Assembly: GCF_003061005.1 (NCBI RefSeq) | Contig: NZ_QAIK01000119.1 | Coordinates: forward strand, 1 to 42,144 | DNA length: 42,144 nucleotides | Reading direction: 5' to 3' | Source: Pseudomonas sp. HMWF021 | GTDB lineage: Bacteria > Pseudomonadota > Gammaproteobacteria > Pseudomonadales > Pseudomonadaceae | Part shown: in pieces, positions 33,647-40,990 of the stretch | Numbering within the stretch: the stretch's first letter is position 1 | How the letters are laid out: every line of letters begins with the position of its first letter | Notes under the pieces: model-generated | Databases searched by the model: none | What the model was told of the DNA's origin: nothing | What the model saw: only the letters and a program-made list of their open reading frames with translations | Translations under genes and position numbers: made by a program

Positions 33647-35014
33647 ATGCTGTTTGAAAAAGGAGTAAGGCCAGCTTTGGGCTGGCTGCTGTTGTTGTGC
33701 CTGTGTGTATTGGGTCGTGGGGGCATGGCGGCCCAGTTGGTACTGCATGAACAGGCGCAGAACGCCGAAAGGATCGCGCTGAATGAGCGGGAGCGACAGT
33801 GGATTCGCGACAATCCCCGCGTGACCGTGGCGTCGGTGCAATATCCCTTGTACCTGTTTCAGGACGAACACGGGCGCTGGAATGGTTTGAACAACGATGT
33901 ACTCAATCGCATCACAGCCATGACTGGCTTGCAGTTTGTGCACGAAGAGTCCTTCTCCACCGATCAGATGCTTGAGCGACTGCAAAGCGGAGTGGCGGAT
34001 GTGAGTACGACGCTGGCGATGAACGACAGGCGCAAGGCTTTTCTGGATTTCAGTCATGCATTCGGAGGCGCTGGCTGGGTATTCGTCGGGCGCAAGGACG
34101 AGCCGGCCATCCAGTCGCTGGACCAGTTGGTCAAGCGGGTACTGGTGTTGCCTGCAAGGCATGCGCTGGAAGACGTGATCCGTCGCGAGTATCCGTCAAT
34201 CGAAATCCGTTCAGTCAAAACTTATGCCGAGGCGCGGGCACTGGTGGAAAGCGCAGAGGCTTACGCCACCATCGAAAACGAAATCGGTGCTCAGTTGTAT
34301 CCCTCCGGCCTGCTCAAGGTCGGTGCTTTGGTGGAGGGGCGATGGGAGGCCGATCATCTGGCGGTGCGCAAAGGGTTGCCAGAGTTGCTGAGCATCCTCA
34401 ACAAGGCCCTGGAAGCATTCCCGGCTGCGGAATTGCGCGCTATTCGCCTGAAATGGCTGGAAGGGGTTGCGCCGATAGCGGAGTCTTCGTGGCGTGAGCG
34501 ATTGATCGACTGGGGCTGCTGGGCGATGGGAGTGTTCGGGGTCTTCGGGCTGCTGTCGCTGGTTTGGAACCGTCGCCTGTCTGCCGTGATCAGGCAGCGC
34601 AGCGAAGCGGAAAAGGGACTGGGCGATCAACTTGCGTTCCAGCACGCACTGATCGACGCGATGCCTGATCCGATATTCGTCCGGGATCTGCAAGGTCGCC
34701 TGATGATGTGCAATCGCAGCTATGAGGAGGCGCTTTCGGTGCGCATGGAACAGGTGCAGGGGCGGCTGCTGTTCGAAGTCGACGCGCTGCCTGAGGCATC
34801 AGCACGCATGCTGCACGATGAGTTCATGGTGCAACTGCATACGCGCAGGGCCCGGTTCAACAAACGCCAGTTGTTGTTCAAGGGGGGGTACAGGGACATC
34901 TACCAGTGGACTGTGCCGTTCTATGGTGCCGACGGAAAATTGCGCGGCCTGCTGGGAGGCTGGACCGACATCACTCGACGCCGGGCAGAAAACGGCTGCA
35001 AATGTTCGCAATGA
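33647..35014 (+). CDS. EvgS/BvgS-like sensor ending after its PAS domain (no kinase)
   Basis: Protein of 455 aa. A signal peptide (about 1-29) is followed by one periplasmic solute-binding (Venus-flytrap) domain (about 50-275; 'VTVASVQYPLYLFQDEHGRW', 'LNNDVLNRITAMTGL', 'LQSGVADVSTTLAMNDRRKA'), a membrane span (about 287-307) and a cytosolic PAS domain (about 325-447; 'ALIDAMPDPIFVRDLQGRLM', 'GGWTDITRRRAE'). Full-length EvgS/BvgS relatives continue into a coiled linker and a histidine kinase; here the frame stops 8 residues after 'RRRAEN'. The next frames do not continue with kinase sequence. The start at 33647 has GGAAG upstream. Probably a truncated, possibly non-functional sensor, unless it works as a kinase-less receptor. 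Confidence 0.75.
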   Translation: MLFEKGVRPALGWLLLLCLCVLGRGGMAAQLVLHEQAQNAERIALNERERQWIRDNPRVTVASVQYPLYLFQDEHGRWNGLNNDVLNRITAMTGLQFVHEESFSTDQMLERLQSGVADVSTTLAMNDRRKAFLDFSHAFGGAGWVFVGRKDEPAIQSLDQLVKRVLVLPARHALEDVIRREYPSIEIRSVKTYAEARALVESAEAYATIENEIGAQLYPSGLLKVGALVEGRWEADHLAVRKGLPELLSILNKALEAFPAAELRAIRLKWLEGVAPIAESSWRERLIDWGCWAMGVFGVFGLLSLVWNRRLSAVIRQRSEAEKGLGDQLAFQHALIDAMPDPIFVRDLQGRLMMCNRSYEEALSVRMEQVQGRLLFEVDALPEASARMLHDEFMVQLHTRRARFNKRQLLFKGGYRDIYQWTVPFYGADGKLRGLLGGWTDITRRRAENGCKCSQ

Positions 35015-35016
35015 AG

Positions 35017-35082
35017 ATCGGAAATTTCCTATGTGAAGTAATTACTTTTCCGATGGGAGGCTGAGGACGACTGACCTAGAGT
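35017..35082 (+). promoter_or_regulatory. Nested palindromes upstream of the pseudo-receiver gene
   Basis: ATCGGAAA (35017-35024) and TTTCCGAT (35047-35054) form an inverted repeat that encloses two perfect palindromes, GGAAATTTCC (35020-35029) and AAGTAATTACTT (35036-35047). TCGGAAATTTCCTA resembles the inverted-heptad target of BvgA/EvgA-like regulators. A weak -10 (TAGAGT, 35077-35082) follows about 55 bp on. Confidence 0.4.
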
Positions 35083-35131
35083 TAACGCCCACAGCGGCGA
35101 GAGTCCGCGAACGTCGTTTCTGAGGTCGCCC

Positions 35132-35539
35132 ATGCGCTCGCTAAAGGTCCTGATTCTTGAACACAACCCGTTTCAACTGATGGCATTGCATCAGATGCTC
35201 AATGCCGTCGGGATCTACAACGTGCTGACGGCGCCATCGCTGTCCTCGGCCCTGGGGTCGCTGGGCCATCGTGGCGCCGTCGATATCGCTATCTGCAACC
35301 CGCAATTGAAGGGTGGAGACGGCTTGGCATTGATTCGTCATCTGGCGGTACAACGCGAAGCGCGTGCCCTTATTCTTCTGGGAGCAGTGGCGCATAGCGT
35401 GCAGACCGATCTTGACCTGTTGCTGCAGGCGCATGAGTTGAAACTGCTGGGGCGGTTGAATACGCCTGTCTCGGCAATACTGATGAGAGGTTTGCTGGAC
35501 GGCTACCTGACAGCCGTCCAGCCGACTGTTTCCGGCTGA
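35132..35539 (+). CDS. Receiver-only protein lacking the phospho-accepting Asp (pseudo-receiver)
   Basis: Protein of 135 aa made of a single receiver (CheY-like) domain and nothing else. The N-terminus 'LKVLILEHNPFQLMALHQML' parallels the usual 'VDDHPFQ' of Pseudomonas receivers linked to EAL or LuxR outputs, with E10-H11 in place of the acidic pair. The phospho-site reads 'DIAICNPQLKGGDGL', with N56 where Asp is expected. The conserved Lys-Pro is 'NTP' instead of 'EKP'. Phosphorylation by the normal route therefore looks impossible. It stands 117 bp after the kinase-less sensor; both may be remains of, or a reworked version of, an EvgAS-like system. Confidence 0.75.
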   Translation: MRSLKVLILEHNPFQLMALHQMLNAVGIYNVLTAPSLSSALGSLGHRGAVDIAICNPQLKGGDGLALIRHLAVQREARALILLGAVAHSVQTDLDLLLQAHELKLLGRLNTPVSAILMRGLLDGYLTAVQPTVSG

Positions 35540-35557
35540 AGCAACCTGTTGCTTTTC
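35539..35557 (+). terminator. Weak terminator after the pseudo-receiver gene
   Basis: AAGCAA / TTGCTT makes a 6-bp stem with loop CCTG, followed by TTC. It overlaps the end of the stop codon. The stem is short, so termination would be partial. Confidence 0.4.
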
Positions 35558-35702
35558 TGTCATCTTCACCGTGCATGCTCTGAAAGACCGGTCACTGCTG
35601 GAGGATGAGCCCGGTATTCAGAACTTTCTTCTCGGGCCGGTGGTCATTTACTGTGGACACGCCCCAGGCACAATGTTTTCGGACTATTGAGTGGAGATCG
35701 AG

Positions 35703-35984
35703 ATGGAAAGTATCAGTCTATTGCTCGGTGAGGCTCTGAGCCCGTATCAGGTGACGTTGACTCCGTGTGGTGCCCATGGCGAATGCCTGGTGACCTTGAA
35801 GAACGGCAACGGTGCCCTCGTGGTCGAGCGCGAATTCAATCAGGCGCAGTTGACCGACAAGCGCCTGCTGACAGATGTGGTCGATGGTTTGCACCGCGAC
35901 GTCTTGATCGCCGAAGGGCGCCTGGAGCCGTGTGTGATCGCAGCTTTGCGCAATGCGGCGCTGGCCAGGCCCGCTGCACTGTAA
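35703..35984 (+). CDS. DUF3509 family protein
   Basis: Protein of 93 aa, 'MESISLLLGEALSPYQVTLT', typical of the Pseudomonas DUF3509 family whose members have about this length. No membrane span, signal peptide or catalytic motif is visible; cysteines at about positions 22 and 28 are the only notable residues. The start at 35703 has GGAG 6 nt upstream. It is alone between terminator-like sequences. The function is unknown. Confidence 0.8.
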   Translation: MESISLLLGEALSPYQVTLTPCGAHGECLVTLKNGNGALVVEREFNQAQLTDKRLLTDVVDGLHRDVLIAEGRLEPCVIAALRNAALARPAAL

Positions 35985-36109
35985 AGATGAAATATTTTTT
36001 GTGGGAACCTTCCTGCATCCCCGTCAGTCAGACCCCATAACAGCAGGATCAAGCATTGTGCTCCGGTGCTTGTCGCTTGCTGCTACGGGTCTTTTTGTAG
36101 ACCACGTTT

Positions 36110-36148
36110 AACCCCGAGTCGTCTCCCCACTTCTCGGGGTTTCTTTTT
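36110..36148. terminator. Terminator between DUF3509 gene and TIGR02285 gene
   Basis: AACCCCGAG (36110-36118) and CTCGGGGTT (36133-36141) form a perfect 9-bp stem followed by TCTTTTT on the plus strand. It serves the DUF3509 transcript; the convergent gene ends 12 nt further on. Confidence 0.85.
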
Positions 36149-36159
36149 GCCCGCAGGTT

Positions 36160-37113
36160 TTACGGGGCGGCCTGCTGTTCGAAAAAAATCCGTGCCTGTT
36201 GCAGGTAATCCGTGCGCATTTCGGGATCCAGCCATTGGGCATATGACTGATCCAGTTGCTCATGGGGCAGGGTACGCAGCAGTTGGTTGATCTCACTGAT
36301 CGCCTGACGTCCCTGAGGGGTATCGGAACATCCGACATATCCGGACAGATATTTGCCTGTGCCTCGAACCGTATAGAACACCAACTCATCGTCGGGAATC
36401 TGTGCCTGGCGTGCCTGATAACGGATTTCCGGCCAATAACCCAGCACCACTTGCAAGCGCCCCAGACGCTGCATTGACAGCAGGCTGCTCAGAGCATCAT
36501 TGCCGTAATGCGGTGTCAGTACACCTTCGGGGGCTTGCTTCAGGAGATTGTCGAGAAACTCGCCGTAGCTTCGCTCTGCCACCACCCCGATCTTATTCCC
36601 ACCCTTGGCCAGAAATGCCGTCAGATCGATTTCACCGTCGACCAGATAAGGCATCAGCACATCGCGATCTTTCTGACGCACCACCAGCCCATTGCTGACA
36701 GCGCGAAACGCCGGGACAGAGAAAGCGATCCATTGCGTACGTTCCTTGCTCCAGATCAGCGAAGGGTCGCAGGTGAAGGTCGGTTCGTGCAGCATCTGCA
36801 TGCCCCGGGCGCGATTGACCCGCATCAGCGTGTGTTCGTATTGCGGCATGCCGGCGATCAGCATCGGCAGCAGTTGATCGATCACGCCCTGACCCTTTTT
36901 CGGGCCTTCGAAGATGGTTAGCGGCGGCAGGTCGCGCAGCAACCAGACCAGCGTTGGTTTCGCCTGAGCCCAAGCGGGCAGGGCCAGCAGAAACAACAGG
37001 CCGAACAGCCGCCACGTCCACCCGTGGTGGGCGTGGTTGGCGTCCGAAGTCTGCCAATGTTTCAGCTTAGATGGCTCCGTCTTCGCGCAAGCGAGCGATC
37101 TGCTGTTCGTCAT
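36160..37113 (-). CDS. TIGR02285-like periplasmic solute-binding protein
   Basis: Predicted secreted protein of the amino-acid-binding (SBP_bac_3-like) fold. A signal peptide-like stretch 'RLFGLLFLLALPAWAQA' is followed by 'LVWLLRDLPPLTIFEGPKKG' and 'RARGMQMLHEPTFTCDPSLI', which match my memory of the TIGR02285 family of unknown role. No permease or ATPase gene is nearby, so it is probably not an ABC transporter part here. The start is unsure: the ATG at 37113 lies inside the end of the upstream CoA-transferase gene, with 47 bp overlap and a poor ribosome site. An ATG at 37149 is also in frame, and no ATG or GTG lies closer to the signal peptide. A CTG at about 37060 would fit best by position. 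Confidence 0.65.
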   Translation of the reverse strand: MTNSRSLACAKTEPSKLKHWQTSDANHAHHGWTWRLFGLLFLLALPAWAQAKPTLVWLLRDLPPLTIFEGPKKGQGVIDQLLPMLIAGMPQYEHTLMRVNRARGMQMLHEPTFTCDPSLIWSKERTQWIAFSVPAFRAVSNGLVVRQKDRDVLMPYLVDGEIDLTAFLAKGGNKIGVVAERSYGEFLDNLLKQAPEGVLTPHYGNDALSSLLSMQRLGRLQVVLGYWPEIRYQARQAQIPDDELVFYTVRGTGKYLSGYVGCSDTPQGRQAISEINQLLRTLPHEQLDQSYAQWLDPEMRTDYLQQARIFFEQQAAP

Positions 37114-38266
37114 AGCCAAGATCGTGGAGTACCTGCGCATTGTGTTCACCGAGCTGCGGCCCGACCCATTCGGAAGTGCCCGGTGTTTCAGAGAGTTTCG
37201 GCACGATGCCTGGCATCTTGAAAGGTCTGCCGTCCGGCAGTTTCGCCTGCAGGAACATTTCCCGGGCCAGGTACTGCGGGTCGCTGAACATGTCTTCGGC
37301 GCTGAAGATCCGGCTGGCCGGTACTTCCGCCTGATTGAGCAAATCGAGCACGCTTTGCAGCGGCAGCGAATTGACCCAACGGTCGATTACGCCATACAAC
37401 TCGTCACGACGACTGTCGCGCCCGTCGTTGCTCGCCAGCGTCGGGTCGTTGGCCAGATCCTCGCGGCCGATGATCAGCATGAAGCGCTTGAAGATCGCGT
37501 CGCCATTGGCGCCGATCTGCACGTGTTTGCCGTCGGCGCTGGTGTGGATTGATGAAGGCGTGATGCCCGGCATGATGTTGCCGGTGCGCTCGCGGATGAA
37601 ACCGAACACGTCGAACTCCGGCACCATGCTTTCCATCATGGCGAAAATCGCCTCGTATAGCGCGACATCGACCACCTGGCCGACACCGCCATTGACCTCG
37701 CGATGACGCAGCGCCATCAGCGCGCCAATCACGCCCCACAGTGCGGCAATCGAGTCACCGATGGAAATCCCGGTGCGCACCGGCGGCCGGTCATCGAAAC
37801 CGGTGATGTAGCGCAAGCCGCCCATGGATTCGCCGACCGCACCGAAGCCCGGTTGATCCTTCATCGGCCCGGTCTGACCGAAGCCCGAGAGGCGCACCAT
37901 CACCAGTTTCGGGTTCAGCGCGTGCAGGGTTTCCCAGCTCAGCCCGAGTTTTTCCAGTACACCGGGGCGAAAGTTCTCGATCAGGATGTCGGCCTCGCCC
38001 AGCAGCTTTTTCAGAATCGCCAGGCCATCGGGATGTTTGAGGTTCAGCGTCAGCGATTTTTTGTTGCGCGCTTGAACAAACCACCACAGCGAGGTGCCTT
38101 CATACAATTTGCGCCACTTGCGCAGCGGATCACCTCCGTCGGGCGATTCGATCTTGATCACTTCGGCACCGAACTCGCCGCAAATACGCGAGGCAAACGG
38201 CCCGGCAATCAACGTACCCAATTCAATGACTTTCACACCGCTGAGCGGTTTGTTGGCGAACGGCAT
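37067..38266 (-). CDS. CaiB/BaiF (family III) CoA-transferase
   Basis: Cytosolic enzyme of 399 aa that moves CoA between carboxylic acids. Family III motifs: 'LSGVKVIELGTLIAGPFASR' (about 8-27), 'EFGAEVIKIESPDGGDPLRK' (about 31-50), 'NFRPGVLEKLGL' (about 98-109), and the catalytic aspartate D171 in 'GISIGDSIAALWG'. Relatives use oxalate, succinate, carnitine, glutarate or itaconate; the substrate is not readable, and no CoA ligase, dehydrogenase or lyase gene is next to it to hint at a pathway. Complete. It shares a strand with the downstream TIGR02285 gene, with possible overlap. Confidence 0.9.
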   Translation of the reverse strand: MPFANKPLSGVKVIELGTLIAGPFASRICGEFGAEVIKIESPDGGDPLRKWRKLYEGTSLWWFVQARNKKSLTLNLKHPDGLAILKKLLGEADILIENFRPGVLEKLGLSWETLHALNPKLVMVRLSGFGQTGPMKDQPGFGAVGESMGGLRYITGFDDRPPVRTGISIGDSIAALWGVIGALMALRHREVNGGVGQVVDVALYEAIFAMMESMVPEFDVFGFIRERTGNIMPGITPSSIHTSADGKHVQIGANGDAIFKRFMLIIGREDLANDPTLASNDGRDSRRDELYGVIDRWVNSLPLQSVLDLLNQAEVPASRIFSAEDMFSDPQYLAREMFLQAKLPDGRPFKMPGIVPKLSETPGTSEWVGPQLGEHNAQVLHDLGYDEQQIARLREDGAI

Positions 38267-38412
38267 ACTGAATCCTGTAGGACAAGGCTGAGCGGATACA
38301 GCGTTTTAACATAGCCGGCTGTCAGACGCCGCAGGTTGATCGCCATCAATTCGATGATTGCCTACCGCATCGGTTAGACTTGCCGACTTTCCTCGTATCA
38401 AGAAGCCCGTTC

Positions 38413-38955
38413 ATGGCCCAGCCGTCTACCACATACAAATTCGAACTGAACCTCACCGACCTCGACCGCAGCGTCTACGAGAGCGTCAAGCAGACCATCG
38501 CCCGTCACCCTTCGGAAACCGAAGAACGCATGACCATGCGGCTGCTGGCCTACGCCCTCTGGTACAACGAACTGCTGTCGTTTGGCCGTGGTCTGTCGGA
38601 CGTGGATGAGCCTGCACTGTGGGAAAAGAGCCTGGATGACCGCGTTCTGCACTGGATCGAAGTCGGCCAGCCGGACGCCGATCGTCTGACCTGGTGCTCG
38701 CGTCGCACCGAGCGCACCAGCCTGCTGGCCTATGGCAGCCTGCGTGTATGGGAAGGCAAGGTCGTACCGGTGGCGAAGAACCTGAAAAACGTCAACATCG
38801 CCGCCGTGCCGCAGGAAGTGCTGGAAACCCTGGCCAAGGACATGCCGCGCGTCATCAAGTGGGACGTGATGATCAGCGAAGGCACCATTTTCGTCACCGA
38901 CGACCGTGGTCAGCACGAAGTCCAACTGGAATGGCTGGCAGGCGAGCGCGGCTGA
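38413..38955 (+). CDS. yaeQ: YaeQ family protein
   Basis: Protein of 180 aa of the YaeQ family, a PD-(D/E)XK-nuclease-like fold of unclear function. Typical segments: 'TTYKFELNLTDLDRSVYESV' (about 6-25), 'ETEERMTMRLLAYALWYNEL' (about 39-58), 'WIEVGQPDADRLTWCSRR' and the C-terminal 'QLEWLAGER'. The length fits E. coli YaeQ (181 aa). The start at 38413 was chosen for family length; the ribosome site is weak. It lies 55 bp upstream of recJ on the same strand, as in other pseudomonads. Confidence 0.92.
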   Translation: MAQPSTTYKFELNLTDLDRSVYESVKQTIARHPSETEERMTMRLLAYALWYNELLSFGRGLSDVDEPALWEKSLDDRVLHWIEVGQPDADRLTWCSRRTERTSLLAYGSLRVWEGKVVPVAKNLKNVNIAAVPQEVLETLAKDMPRVIKWDVMISEGTIFVTDDRGQHEVQLEWLAGERG

Positions 38956-39010
38956 TCCCGCGCCGCCCGCTGATTTATCCCACGTATTCAAGAGAAGTTT
39001 CCGTTACCCC

Positions 39011-40720
39011 ATGCGTATTGATCCTCGACCGTTGCCTGCGACTCTGCCGTTTCTCGGCGACCTGCCACCGCTGTTGACCCGGTTGTACGCGGCGCGAGGC
39101 GTGCAGTCCGAAGCGGAGCTGGATAAAAGTCTGGCGCGGCTGATTCCGTTTCAGCAGCTCAAGGGCATCGAGGCGGCGGTGGATCTGCTGGTGACGGCAC
39201 TGGAGCAGCGTCAACGGATTCTGATCGTCGGCGACTTCGACGCCGACGGCGCGACGGCCAGCACGGTCGGCGTGCTCGGCTTGCGTCTGCTGGGCGCGGC
39301 GCACGTCGATTATCTGGTGCCGAACCGCTTCGAATACGGCTATGGCCTGACCCCGGAAATCGTCGAAGTCGCCCTGACGCGCGAGCCGCAGTTGCTGATC
39401 ACCGTCGACAACGGCATCTCAAGCGTCGAAGGCGTGGCCGCCGCCAAGCGCGCAGGACTGAAAGTCTTGATCACCGACCACCACTTGCCCGGCGATGAAC
39501 TGCCGGCGGCCGATGCGCTGGTCAACCCGAACCAGCCCGGCTGCGAGTTTCCGAGCAAGGCGCTGGCCGGGGTCGGGGTGATTTTCTACGTGTTGATGGC
39601 CTTGCGTGCACGTCTGCGCAGCCTTGGCTGGTACGAGAGCAAACCGCAGCCGAACATCGGCGAACTGCTGGATCTGGTGGCGCTTGGCAGCGTTGCCGAC
39701 GTGGTGCCGCTGGACGCCAACAACCGGATTCTGGTGCATCAGGGCCTCGAGCGGATTCGCGCCGGGCGCGCACGGCCGGGGATCAAGGCGATTCTCGAAG
39801 TCGCCAAGCGTGATGCGGCGCGGATTACCTCCACCGATCTGGGTTTTATCGTTGGCCCGCGCCTGAATGCGGCGGGGCGTCTGGACGACATGAGCCTGGG
39901 TATCGAATGCCTGCTCACCGCCGATGCCAATCTGGCGCGGGAAATGGCTGCGCAACTGGACGGCATGAATCAGGACCGCAAATCCATCGAGCAGGGCATG
40001 CAGCGCGAGGCGCTGGCCCAGCTCAAGGACTTGCCGGTGGAATCGATGCCGTTCGGTCTGTGCCTGTTCGATCCCGAGTGGCATCAGGGTGTGATCGGCA
40101 TTCTTGCCTCGCGCATGAAAGAGCGTTATTTCCGCCCGACCATTGCCTTTGCCGACGCCGGTGACGGCCTGCTCAAGGGCTCGGGACGTTCGGTGCAGGG
40201 TTTCCATATTCGCGATGCGCTGAGTGTGGTGGCGGCGCAGCATCCGAACCTGATCGCCAAGTACGGTGGCCACGCGATGGCGGCCGGTCTGACCTTGCCG
40301 CAAGAGAATTTTCCGCTGTTCGCCGAGGCTTTCGATGCCGAAGTGCGTCGGCAACTTCGCGAAGAAGACCTGACCGGGCGCATGCTCTCGGATGGCACGT
40401 TGGCGGTCGAGGAATTCCATCTGGAACTGGCCCGCGCCCTGCGTCATGCAGGGCCTTGGGGCCAGCACTTTCCGGAGCCGCTGTTCCATGGCGTGTTCCA
40501 GTTGATCGAGCAGCGAGTGGTCGGTGAGCGGCACCTCAAAGTGGTGCTGAAAAGCGAGTGCGGCTCGGTGAAGCTCGATGGCATTGCCTTTGGTATCGAC
40601 CGCGAGGTGTGGCCGAATCCGACTATTCAGTGGGTCGAACTGGCTTACAAGCTCGACGTTAACGAGTTTCGGGGTAACGAGACGGTGCAACTGATGATTG
40701 CCCACATCGAACCGCGCTGA
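39011..40720 (+). CDS. recJ: Single-stranded-DNA-specific exonuclease RecJ
   Basis: 5'-3' single-strand exonuclease of 569 aa acting in RecF-pathway recombination, mismatch repair and base-excision repair. DHH-family metal motifs: D75-F-D77-A-D79 ('GDFDADGATAS'), 'TVDNG' (D133), the D156-H157-H158 motif ('ITDHHLPGDE'), 'ALGSVADVVPLDANNR' and, in the DHHA1 domain, 'GGHAMAAGLTL' (about 417-427). The C-terminal OB domain (about 450-569) binds DNA. The start at 39011 agrees with known RecJ N-termini; the upstream extension of the frame only overlaps yaeQ. A REPIN follows. Confidence 0.97.
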   Translation: MRIDPRPLPATLPFLGDLPPLLTRLYAARGVQSEAELDKSLARLIPFQQLKGIEAAVDLLVTALEQRQRILIVGDFDADGATASTVGVLGLRLLGAAHVDYLVPNRFEYGYGLTPEIVEVALTREPQLLITVDNGISSVEGVAAAKRAGLKVLITDHHLPGDELPAADALVNPNQPGCEFPSKALAGVGVIFYVLMALRARLRSLGWYESKPQPNIGELLDLVALGSVADVVPLDANNRILVHQGLERIRAGRARPGIKAILEVAKRDAARITSTDLGFIVGPRLNAAGRLDDMSLGIECLLTADANLAREMAAQLDGMNQDRKSIEQGMQREALAQLKDLPVESMPFGLCLFDPEWHQGVIGILASRMKERYFRPTIAFADAGDGLLKGSGRSVQGFHIRDALSVVAAQHPNLIAKYGGHAMAAGLTLPQENFPLFAEAFDAEVRRQLREEDLTGRMLSDGTLAVEEFHLELARALRHAGPWGQHFPEPLFHGVFQLIEQRVVGERHLKVVLKSECGSVKLDGIAFGIDREVWPNPTIQWVELAYKLDVNEFRGNETVQLMIAHIEPR

Positions 40721-40722
40721 CG

Positions 40723-40795
40723 CCATTCGCGAGCAGGCTCGCTCCCACAGGGATATGCATTCCAAAATGTGGGAGCGAGCCTGCTCGCGAAAGCA
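40723..40795. repeat. REPIN (family B) after recJ
   Basis: TTCGCGAGCAGGCTCGCTCC (within 40725-40750) is mirrored by GGGAGCGAGCCTGCTCGCGA (40770-40789). The spacer GCATTCCAAAATGT (40757-40770) is identical to that of the family-A REPIN at 20256-20269. Confidence 0.92.
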
Positions 40796-40990
40796 CCCGT
40801 TCACACACTGAATCACTCTGAACCCTCCTTCATTCCCGGTTGTCGACTAGGCTCTAAGCACTGCTTGATTGGCCTTGTGACGTCTTGTCGAATTTTCTAC
40901 CCGCGGGGGCGGGTGCTGCACCTTTTCCTGTCACTCGTCGACTTTTCAAACAGAACCCTGGAGCCTGCCCACTGATTTGAGAGGTGCCCC

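Noticed and set aside
34990..35065. Frameshift hiding the kinase part of the sensor
   Set aside because: The other plus frames after the stop give short, non-kinase translations ending within about 25 codons, so a simple frameshift does not explain the missing domain.
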